Shown here piece after piece: positions 1 through 4,351 of a stretch of DNA of 16,903 nucleotides. Source of the DNA: Candidatus Falkowiibacteriota bacterium. Lineage in GTDB: Bacteria > Patescibacteriota > Patescibacteriia > CAIXNZ01. The translations under genes were made by a program, and so were the position numbers. The number at the start of each line of letters is the position of its first letter. Within the stretch, counting starts at the first letter, position 1. The notes under the pieces were generated by a model. That model did not search any database and was not told the origin of the DNA. It saw only the letters and a list, made by a program, of their open reading frames with translations. The stretch lies in the NCBI GenBank assembly GCA_903920975.1, contig CAIXNZ010000097.1, positions 1-16,903 of the forward strand. The letters run 5' to 3'.

Positions 1-4
1 AATA

Positions 5-33
5 AAAAAACAGGGAATTTAACCCTGTTTTTT
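5..33. terminator. Bidirectional intrinsic terminator
   Basis: An 11-bp stem (5-15 with 23-33) with core ACAGGG/CCCTGT closes a 7-nt loop. A-tracts and T-tracts flank it, so it reads as a terminator on both strands. On the minus strand it would end the tRNA-Asp transcript. On the plus strand it would end whatever lies to the left of the window. Confidence 0.8.
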
Positions 34-39
34 ATTTTT

Positions 40-112
40 GGCGGGTCAAAACCCGCCGAAGTTCGCTTTTGTCTGAAAAGTGCTCGCCCTTGCTTAGAAA
101 GCTACGGCGAGC
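40..112 (-). repeat. Hairpin-rich trailer after tRNA-Asp
   Basis: Two inverted repeats lie between the tRNA 3' end and the terminator. One is GGCGGGT/ACCCGCC (40-46/51-57) with a 4-nt loop. The other is GCTCGCC/GGCGAGC (82-88/106-112) with a 17-nt loop. On the minus strand the first trailer bases after the tRNA read CCTACGCTC, which resembles the bases right after the tmRNA 3' end (CCCCTACGCTC). This may be a REP-like element or a processing structure. Confidence 0.55.
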
Positions 113-117
113 GTAGG

Positions 118-191
118 CGGGGACGGCCGGACTTGAACCGGTGACCTTCTGCGTGACAGGCAGACGCTCTAACCAGCTGAGCTACGCCCCC
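118..191 (-). tRNA. tRNA-Asp (anticodon GTC)
   Basis: A 74-nt cloverleaf on the minus strand. The acceptor stem GGGGGCG pairs with CGTCCCC, with one G.T pair, followed by discriminator G73 as expected for tRNA-Asp. The D-arm contains AGCTCAGCTGGTTAGAGC. The anticodon stem TCTGC/GCAGA encloses a loop with GTC. The T-arm carries GGTTCAAGTCC. CCA is not encoded: the genome reads CCT after the discriminator, so a CCA-adding enzyme would be needed. A possible promoter lies at 203-231. Confidence 0.96.
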
Positions 192-231
192 AGGATATTT
201 AAATTCTAAGTACTATCTTCTGAATTCTAAA
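179..231 (-). repeat. Direct repeat copy 1: tRNA 5' end plus promoter
   Basis: This 53-nt segment covers the first 13 nt of tRNA-Asp and its upstream region. It recurs at 377-429 with 5 mismatches and no gaps, at an offset of 198 nt. Confidence 0.85.
203..231 (-). promoter_or_regulatory. Putative tRNA-Asp promoter
   Basis: On the minus strand TTTAGA (226-231) and TAGAAT (203-208) are separated by 17 nt. This would place the transcript start a few bases before the tRNA 5' end at 191. The -35 match is weak. Support comes from the same pair being kept at the same spacing in the duplicated copy at 401-429. Confidence 0.5.
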
Positions 232-313
232 CAATTGTGAATAATTTGAAATTTTTAATTTTTGGGCGCGAAGCTGGTTATCGTTCATAAACCCTTGGCT
301 TTTGAGCTGCCTG

Positions 314-377
314 CCCCGACCATTCGATAAACTCATGGCATGGCTAAAGCTTGCAGTGAGTCTGCCGAACTGAGGGG
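314..377 (-). repeat. REP-like imperfect hairpin
   Basis: CCCC (314-317) pairs with GGGG (374-377). Inside, 322-335 pairs with 357-370 at 13 of 14 positions if read as minus-strand RNA, where three pairs are G.U wobbles. Read as plus-strand RNA, the same positions become A.C mismatches. This suggests that the folded form is the minus-strand transcript. The arms (TTCGATAAACTCA, CTGCCGAACTGAG) look like dispersed palindromic elements I associate with Patescibacteria genomes; that association is from memory. Confidence 0.55.
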
Positions 378-429
378 AGCTACGCCCCCAGGATATTTAA
401 ATTCTAGGTACTAAACTCTAAATTCTAAA
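377..429 (-). repeat. Direct repeat copy 2: truncated tRNA-Asp 5' end
   Basis: The second copy of the 179-231 segment. It keeps the first 13 tRNA bases (GGGGGCGTAGCTC on the minus strand) and a -10/-35 pair (TAGAAT at 401-406, TTTAGA at 424-429). It then diverges into the hairpin at 314-377, so no second tRNA is made. Together with that hairpin it is the main content of the gene-free stretch 192-565; 232-313 and 430-530 show nothing else I can identify. Confidence 0.8.
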
Positions 430-530
430 ATTTAAAACTCGTTTTTTGAAAGAAAAATAAATAAAAAAAGGAATAAATCCTCTGTATCGTTATTATAGCA
501 TCAAAATCTATTCTTGGCAAGGCAGAGGCC

Positions 531-559
531 TTGATTTTTCCTCATATTAATGATATTAT
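531..559 (+). promoter_or_regulatory. Sigma70-type promoter, apparently leaderless
   Basis: TTGATT (531-536), a 17-nt spacer and TATTAT (554-559). Only six bases separate the -10 box from the ATG at 566, so the expected start site (about 7 nt past the -10) is the A of the start codon. No ribosome binding site can fit. Confidence 0.75.
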
Positions 560-565
560 GTCTCC

Positions 566-1552
566 ATGTTTGATTTATTGAAAAAAGTTACATTTTTCGT
601 TGTTATTTTTTTGGGCTTGTCAGCGCTCATTATTTTTATTGTTGTCAAAACTCTTCAAAATCCAATGCATTTGCCAGATAATGGGGTACAAAATGTAAAA
701 AGTTCTAATGCGACATATGCCGATGCAGTCGTGAATACAACGCCAGATGTTCCTCATGTTTTAGCGCCTGTTACCAATACTGAAAATCCGCAGGTAAAAG
801 TTGTCCTGGCCGTTCCTTTTATTAATGAAGCGCCTGATGGTAATTTTTCTGGTAAATGGAAAAACGCCTGTGAGGAGGCCAGTATGACTATGGTAGAAAA
901 ATATTATTTGCACGAACAGAAAGTAAGCGTTACAGAAGCTAAGACGTTTATGACAATGTTATTTAATTTTCAGGATAAAATTTGGGGGTCTGATGTGAAT
1001 TCAGATGCGGCCAGAACAAAAAGAATAATTGATGAAAATACCATTTATAACGGAATAATAATTGATAATCCAACGGTTGATCAGATAAAATCAGAACTTC
1101 AACAGGGCAGACCTATCATTTCTCCGCATTACGGCTTTGATTTAAAAAATAAAAACATTCCTTTTTTATCGGCTTCTCGCGGAGGTACTTCTTATCACAT
1201 GATGGTTATTATTGGTTATGATGATGCGACCAAAGAGTTTATAACTAATGACGATGGAGATCAGAAGGCTGGAGCAAGCCATCGTTATGATTATGATTTA
1301 TTCATGGGTTCTATACATGATTATAATTTCGCTGATGGTCAGGCCGATGGTACTCCCAGAGTAATTTTTACTTATCCAAAATTAGTAAAGATGGCCAATG
1401 ATTCAAGCGTTTATTATTTGTATGACAATATCAAACAGCATGTTGTTGGCGAAGCAACTTTTACAGCCAAGGGTTGGACATGGAATATGGTTAATGTGGT
1501 GGAAAAAAGTTGGTTAGATAATTTTGCAGCCGGTCCGGATGTAAAAATATAA
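566..1552 (+). CDS. Membrane-anchored C39-like cysteine peptidase
   Basis: A 328-residue protein with a short cytoplasmic N-terminus, one membrane helix at about residues 8-28, and an external catalytic domain. The domain fits the peptidase C39-like (C39_2) fold. It opens with VPFINEAP at 83-90, then W98 and candidate nucleophile C102 in NACEEASMTMVEKYY. Candidate histidine H211 lies in SYHMMVIIGYD, and an acidic site follows at ITNDDGD (about 226-232). The last 50 or so residues (YLYDN-K ... GWTWNMVNVV ... G-D-I) look like a small accessory module seen on surface proteins; that is recalled, not checked. A role in processing or trimming envelope peptides is inference. It is a single-gene unit that meets rplT tail to tail across a shared terminator. 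The substrate is unknown. Confidence 0.8.
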   Translation: MFDLLKKVTFFVVIFLGLSALIIFIVVKTLQNPMHLPDNGVQNVKSSNATYADAVVNTTPDVPHVLAPVTNTENPQVKVVLAVPFINEAPDGNFSGKWKNACEEASMTMVEKYYLHEQKVSVTEAKTFMTMLFNFQDKIWGSDVNSDAARTKRIIDENTIYNGIIIDNPTVDQIKSELQQGRPIISPHYGFDLKNKNIPFLSASRGGTSYHMMVIIGYDDATKEFITNDDGDQKAGASHRYDYDLFMGSIHDYNFADGQADGTPRVIFTYPKLVKMANDSSVYYLYDNIKQHVVGEATFTAKGWTWNMVNVVEKSWLDNFAAGPDVKI

Positions 1553-1570
1553 TATTTGTATAAATTAAAT

Positions 1571-1600
1571 AAAAATCCCTCCGCGCCGCGGGGGGATTTT
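1571..1600. terminator. Bidirectional terminator between convergent genes
   Basis: CCGC (1581-1584) pairs with GCGG (1588-1591) across a 3-nt loop. The stem extends outward through a T.G pair and TCCC/GGGA to an A5/T5 base. T-runs lie on both sides. It serves the peptidase gene on the plus strand and the rplT operon on the minus strand. Confidence 0.9.
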
Positions 1601-1610
1601 TTATATAGTA

Positions 1611-1955
1611 TTATTTCACTGATTCAATTATTTTTTCAAAAACTTTTGGATTATTGAGGGCTAAGTCAGCCAGGACTTTGCGGTCCAATTCAATTTTGTT
1701 TTTTATCATGGCGCCCATAAATTTGGAATAGGAGAGGCCTTTTTCTCTAAGCGCGGCATTGATTCTGATTTGCCAAAGTTGTCTCATGTTTGATTTCTTT
1801 TTCTTGCGATCCACATAAGCATTTACGCCAGCTTTAAGCATGGCCGTTTTGCCCAAGCGGATGGTCTTTTTTCTGCCCCAGCGATAGCCTTTGGTAGCGG
1901 CGCGGATGGTGCGTCTCTTTTTTAAATGGATGACAGCTCGTTTGACTCGTGGCAT
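1611..1955 (-). CDS. rplT: Large ribosomal subunit protein bL20
   Basis: A 114-residue protein of normal family length, starting MPRVKR. It has a very basic N-terminal arm (KKRRTIRAATKGYRWGRKK) that threads into 23S rRNA. The globular C-terminal half contains the MRQLWQIRINAALRE and GLSYSKFM segments typical of L20. L20 nucleates assembly of the 50S subunit. In other bacteria it also represses its own operon by binding a structured mRNA. It is the last gene of infC-rpmI-rplT, 47 nt after rpmI. The bases before its ATG are A/T-rich with no Shine-Dalgarno match. It ends just before the terminator at 1571-1600. Confidence 0.98.
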   Translation of the reverse strand: MPRVKRAVIHLKKRRTIRAATKGYRWGRKKTIRLGKTAMLKAGVNAYVDRKKKKSNMRQLWQIRINAALREKGLSYSKFMGAMIKNKIELDRKVLADLALNNPKVFEKIIESVK

Positions 1956-2002
1956 ATATTTAGTTTATTGGGATATTAGTTTATTTGTTTATTAGTGTGA
2001 AA

Positions 2003-2203
2003 TTAACCCTTTGCTATATACATTTCAATGGTTTTAACAAAAGGTTTGGCTAAACTTGTTGACTTTCTCTTGGCGCGGGTGATATTGCTTGATTCACGCG
2101 CGTTAAAATGACCTTGCCCGGCTTTTCTTTTTATAACTTTGCCGGTTCTGGTTACTTTGTATCTTTTAACAATGCTTTTGTGAGTTTTTTGTCCTTTGGA
2201 CAT
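2003..2203 (-). CDS. rpmI: Large ribosomal subunit protein bL35
   Basis: A 66-residue, strongly basic protein matching L35. It starts MSKGQKTHKSIVKRYKVTRTGKV, carries the KRKAGQGHFN segment and ends with a short helix. It binds 23S rRNA in the large subunit. It sits between infC and rplT, the order found in most bacteria. The 135-nt gap to infC is long for such a compact region and contains a pseudoknot-like repeat structure ending about 6 nt before the ATG. No Shine-Dalgarno motif is visible. Confidence 0.98.
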   Translation of the reverse strand: MSKGQKTHKSIVKRYKVTRTGKVIKRKAGQGHFNARESSNITRAKRKSTSLAKPFVKTIEMYIAKG

Positions 2204-2209
2204 AGTATT

Positions 2210-2270
2210 AGATTTTAGAGTTATAGCGTTACAGAGTTATAGTGCTAAAATCTATAACGCTATAATTCTA
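2210..2270 (-). promoter_or_regulatory. Pseudoknot-like leader of rpmI
   Basis: Two long inverted repeats interleave. Stem A is 2216-2231 with 2255-2270 (15 of 16 pairs). Stem B is 2210-2218 with 2245-2253 (9 of 9 pairs). Stem B's 5' arm lies in stem A's loop. Its 3' arm, CTAAAATCT in the mRNA, ends 6 nt before the rpmI ATG. This is the topology of an H-type pseudoknot, or of two competing hairpins since 3 nt are shared. The arms are built from an 8-nt unit (CTATAANN), so repeat expansion is an alternative origin. In E. coli L20 represses rpmI through a pseudoknot in this gap; equivalence here is inference. Confidence 0.5.
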
Positions 2271-2338
2271 TAATTCTATTTTAAAAATAAAAATAGCTCT
2301 TAGGCTAATTTGCAATAATTTTATACTTTTTTTAAATA

Positions 2339-2914
2339 TTAGTCAAGTTTTGGCGCTCCTGAGCTGATAGTGGCACCAAACCTGTTACCTTGTTTTTTGA
2401 TTGGTTCTTCAACCTTAACTGCCAGAAGCTGTCCAACAGCCTTAATATATTCTTCAATAATATTTCCGGCTAGATTTTGATGTTGCATTTCTCGGCCTCT
2501 CAGAATGACCACAATGTTAATTTTATCGCCTCTTTTAAGAAAATTTTCAGCTTGCCTAACCCTAACATCTAAATCATGCTGGCCAATCCTGGGAGAAAGG
2601 CGGATTTCCTTTATCTCAATCTTTTTCTGCTGGGCCTTTTGTTTTTTAATGGCTTTTTCTTTCTGGTATTTAAAACTGCCATAATCTAAAAATTTAGCCA
2701 CAGGCGGTTCGGCTTTAGGCGCTACCAGCACAAGATCTAGGCCATATTCCTTAGCTGCAGAAATAGCTTTAAATGTCGGCATGATACCCAAAGGCTGGCC
2801 ATTTTCACCGATGACTTGAACGGAAGGAACTCTTATCCTTTCGTTAACGGGATAATCTCGCTCATCAAAGCCAGATTTTTCAACTCTTTTATAAAAACGA
2901 TGTACTCGTCTCAT
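2339..2914 (-). CDS. infC: Translation initiation factor IF-3
   Basis: A 191-residue protein, about ten residues longer than E. coli IF-3. The N-terminal domain (about 20-95) carries the hallmarks PVNERIRVPSVQVIGENGQPLGIM and the L-L-VAPKAEPPVAKFLDYGSFKYQ segment. A lysine-rich linker (about 96-120) leads to the C-terminal domain with EIRLSPRIGQHDLDVRVRQAENFLKRGDKINIVVILRGREMQH. IF-3 binds the 30S subunit, discriminates start codons and blocks premature subunit joining. The start here is ATG, not the rare AUU used for autoregulation in E. coli. The upstream gene ends 15 nt away, yet a possible promoter lies inside that gene's 3' end, giving a leader of only about 8 nt. No Shine-Dalgarno motif is present. 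Confidence 0.98.
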   Translation of the reverse strand: MRRVHRFYKRVEKSGFDERDYPVNERIRVPSVQVIGENGQPLGIMPTFKAISAAKEYGLDLVLVAPKAEPPVAKFLDYGSFKYQKEKAIKKQKAQQKKIEIKEIRLSPRIGQHDLDVRVRQAENFLKRGDKINIVVILRGREMQHQNLAGNIIEEYIKAVGQLLAVKVEEPIKKQGNRFGATISSGAPKLD

Positions 2915-2928
2915 GATGGGAATTAAAA

Positions 2929-2957
2929 ATTATAAATTAGTCAATCTTTTATTTCTA
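2929..2957 (-). promoter_or_regulatory. Candidate infC operon promoter
   Basis: A perfect -10 TATAAT (2929-2934, minus strand) with TAGAAA (2952-2957) 17 nt upstream. It overlaps the 3' end of the GIY-YIG gene and would give an infC leader of about 8 nt. The -35 matches consensus at 4 of 6 positions. Confidence 0.45.
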
Positions 2958-3178
2958 AATGCTATGCCTGAACCGCTTTTTAAATATTTTTCAAAATTTA
3001 AAGCAATTTTCTTATTATTAAATACACAATACCAAACAAGTACATATGGCATCTTGCTTGCAGTATATTTGGTCTGTCCAAGATTATGCGCACTGATTCG
3101 CTCTTTTAAATTTGTAGTGATGCCAGTGTAATAACTTTTATCTTTTTGGCTTTGTAAAATATAAACAATCCAGAACAT
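2930..3178 (-). CDS. GIY-YIG domain protein
   Basis: An 82-residue single-domain GIY-YIG protein, the size of the YhbQ/UPF0213 group. The fold signature is plain: VYIL at the N-terminus, then SYYTGITTNLKERISAHNLG, with the catalytic-type arginine in LKER, then a conserved glutamate in ALNFEKYLKSG and the basic tail RNKRL. I chose the ATG at 3178 (MFWIVYIL); an upstream TTG at 3211 would add an 11-residue tail not expected in the family. Single-domain members are thought to be structure-specific nucleases, but most lack a defined function. Such genes are abundant and often horizontally spread in Patescibacteria, which is recalled knowledge. Its place between ssrA and infC looks incidental. Confidence 0.88.
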   Translation of the reverse strand: MFWIVYILQSQKDKSYYTGITTNLKERISAHNLGQTKYTASKMPYVLVWYCVFNNKKIALNFEKYLKSGSGIAFRNKRLTNL

Positions 3179-3231
3179 TTTTTTTATTATTATTTGGAGC
3201 GCATTTGACAAACGCGGGTTCTAAAGATATT

Positions 3232-3251
3232 GTCCTCCTTCGCTAAAGCTT
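3232..3251. repeat. Partial copy of dispersed palindrome
   Basis: GTCCTCCTTCGCTAAAGCTT matches the left two-thirds of the complete palindrome at 3298-3325 with a few substitutions. The closing right arm is absent. It is a degenerate or half copy of the same element. Confidence 0.55.
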
Positions 3252-3297
3252 TTATTAAATAAAATAAACGGGTTCAATTTAAATAGTACTGGACGAC

Positions 3298-3325
3298 GCC
3301 CTCCTTCGCCAAGGCTTCGGAGGGC
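3298..3325. repeat. REP-like palindrome downstream of tmRNA
   Basis: GCCCTCC (3298-3304) pairs with GGAGGGC (3319-3325). A symmetric TTC/TTC internal loop and a GCC-AA-GGC tip (3308-3315) lie inside. No T-run follows on the minus strand, so it is not a classic terminator. It resembles dispersed palindromes I recall from Patescibacteria genomes. Confidence 0.65.
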
Positions 3326-3381
3326 ACCCCTATAGAGTGGGAGTGCGTAAGCACCCCGAAGCTCCGTAGGAGCGTAGGGGT
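3326..3381 (-). repeat. Structured tmRNA trailer (three-way junction)
   Basis: ACCCCTA (3326-3332) pairs with TAGGGGT (3375-3381) and encloses two small hairpins, GTGC/GCAC (3343-3346/3351-3354) and GCTCC/GGAGC (3361-3365/3369-3373). The outer stem includes the tmRNA discriminator base, so it abuts the 3' processing site. Confidence 0.5.
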
Positions 3382-3727
3382 GGAGATGGCGGGAATTGAA
3401 CCCGCGTCTAGAAAGTTCAAAAAAATACTTCTACAAGCTTAGTCCCGCGAACGGGACGGGTTTTGGTCTTGATTGGTTCGCCAGTTTTGCCAAGACCAAA
3501 CTCAACTGGCTAGCCCACAAATATTACACCCTAGCCCCCTAGCGGGCGTCAAAGGTTCGGATGGTTGCGGTTTTGTTAAACTGCAACAGGAACAAAGTTA
3601 AAAGCTAAAGCAGCCTTTACTTTGCTAAATAAGTTTGCACTTATTGTTTTGCCACTGTTTTACGAGTATGCGGCGAACTCGGCTTGCCGTATTTTAAATG
3701 TGCTTCCTATCGAGTCCTATCATCCCC
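3381..3727 (-). ncRNA. ssrA: tmRNA (transfer-messenger RNA)
   Basis: A 347-nt tmRNA. The 5' end GGGGATG pairs with 3' CATCTCC plus discriminator A, giving seven acceptor pairs including one G.U. The T-arm region reads TCTAGACGCGGGTTCAATTC, preceded by CTAAGCTTGTAGA, both close to the tmRNA consensus. A CUCGUAAAA segment lies 28 nt before a GCA AAC resume site, matching the E. coli spacing of about 26. tmRNA with SmpB frees ribosomes stalled on mRNAs without a stop codon and appends a degradation tag. CCA is not encoded (genomic CCC). The first eight bases overlap the end of smpB, and no clear promoter precedes it, so it is probably cut out of an smpB-ssrA transcript. Confidence 0.96.
3576..3638 (-). 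other. tmRNA tag reading frame
   Basis: From resume codon GCA (3638-3636) to TAA (3578-3576) the frame encodes 20 residues that begin ANLFSKVKAALAF and end VPVAV. The resume codon was chosen by distance from the CUCGUAAA element and by similarity to E. coli (AUAGUC GCA AAC). An in-frame GGC at 3653-3651 is an alternative, but it lies only 13 nt from that element. The usual LAA-type terminus is absent. Confidence 0.6.
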
Positions 3728-4178
3728 GAAATTTTTGCTTTAAAGCTCGATCAATGTCTTTTTTTACCTCTCTTTCTTTAATAACGCGTCTTTTGTCTGA
3801 CTTCTTTTTTCCCCGAGCTAAAGTAAATTCCAGCTTGATTTTGCTGTTTTTAGTATACAGGGAAATAGGTATCAGCGTCAATCCTGATTGCTTCAGTTTG
3901 CCAATAAGATAATTAAGCTCTTTTTGGCGCAATAATAGTTTGCGACTACGCCTGGAATCATAACTGGGCAGGGGACCGGCAAATTTAAATGGTGGAATCT
4001 GAGCATTAGTTAAAAAAGCCTCGCCCTTTCTATCTAAAACAACAAAAGAACCGGCCAGACTTGCTTGTCCCTGCCTAACTGACTTGACCTCTTGTCCCGT
4101 CAGCACAATACCAGCCTCATATTTTTCCAAAAATTCATAGTCAAAGCCGGCTTTTTTATTTATTGCCAAAACTGTCAT
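3720..4178 (-). CDS. smpB: SsrA-binding protein SmpB
   Basis: A 152-residue protein of normal family length. It shows the family hallmarks INKKAGFDYEFLEKYEAGIVLTGQEVKSVRQG, then LTNAQIPPF, then LYTKNSKIKLEFTLARGKKKSDKR. The last segment is the basic part that leads into the C-terminal tail. SmpB binds the tRNA-like domain of tmRNA, mimics the anticodon arm and places its C-terminal tail in the empty mRNA channel. The stop TGA (3722-3720) and the preceding GGG GA fall inside the mature tmRNA. It therefore overlaps ssrA by 8 nt, an arrangement I have not met. Expression appears to start from a promoter at 4254-4282 with a terminator-like hairpin in the leader. AAGGTGA at 4194-4200 resembles a Shine-Dalgarno site but lies too far from the ATG. 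Confidence 0.98.
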   Translation of the reverse strand: MTVLAINKKAGFDYEFLEKYEAGIVLTGQEVKSVRQGQASLAGSFVVLDRKGEAFLTNAQIPPFKFAGPLPSYDSRRSRKLLLRQKELNYLIGKLKQSGLTLIPISLYTKNSKIKLEFTLARGKKKSDKRRVIKEREVKKDIDRALKQKFRG

Positions 4179-4205
4179 ATAATATTTATAATATCACCTT
4201 AAAAA

Positions 4206-4237
4206 TAAATAAAGAAGGACAATCAGTCTTCTTTATT
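4206..4237 (-). terminator. Terminator-like hairpin in smpB leader
   Basis: A stem of AATAAAGAAG(G)AC with GTCTTCTTTATT and one bulged base closes a 5-nt loop. On the minus strand it is followed by TATTTTT. It lies between the smpB promoter and start codon, so it could act as an attenuator or protect the 5' end. No plus-strand gene ends here that would need it. Confidence 0.5.
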
Positions 4238-4253
4238 AGAAATTTGATCTTTA

Positions 4254-4282
4254 AATTTAACAACTTTTTCGCTTTTTGTCAA
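4254..4282 (-). promoter_or_regulatory. smpB promoter
   Basis: On the minus strand TTGACA (4277-4282) is followed after 17 nt by TAAATT (4254-4259). The predicted start is near 4247, giving a leader of about 70 nt. Its -35 box lies 12 bp from that of the divergent promoter at 4295. Confidence 0.7.
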
Positions 4283-4294
4283 GCCTTGCTTTGA

Positions 4295-4323
4295 TTGACC
4301 AAAGTGCTGAAATTTTCTATAAT
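4295..4323 (+). promoter_or_regulatory. Envelope operon promoter
   Basis: TTGACC (4295-4300), a 17-nt spacer and a perfect TATAAT (4318-4323). The start is expected near 4330, leaving a leader of about 20 nt before the ATG at 4352. The TTG at 4295 is the -35 box, not a start codon. Confidence 0.85.
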
Positions 4324-4351
4324 TAAAGCATTAACAAATAATTTTTTATCT

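Noticed and set aside
264..300. A plus-strand tRNA-like start (GGGCGCGAAGCTGGTTA)
   Set aside because: No anticodon arm, T-arm or closing acceptor strand follows.
2913..3131. Plus-strand open frame of 72 codons
   Set aside because: It is antisense to the GIY-YIG gene, whose motifs are clear.
3298..3325. Intrinsic terminator of ssrA
   Set aside because: The hairpin is strong, but no T-run follows on the minus strand. It fits a REP-like element better.
3651..3653. GGC as tmRNA resume codon, giving a tag that begins GKTISAN
   Set aside because: The GKT start resembles the B. subtilis tag, but it lies only 13 nt after the CUCGUAAA element. The usual distance is about 26-27 nt, which GCA at 3638-3636 meets.
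3622..3912. Plus-strand open frame of 96 codons
   Set aside because: It is antisense to tmRNA and smpB, both certain, and shows no protein-family features.
4295..4351. N-terminal extension of the AI-2E family transporter from a TTG start
   Set aside because: The TTG is the -35 box of a near-perfect promoter (TTGACC-17-TATAAT). The extension would be untranscribed; ATG 4352 fits the family N-terminus.
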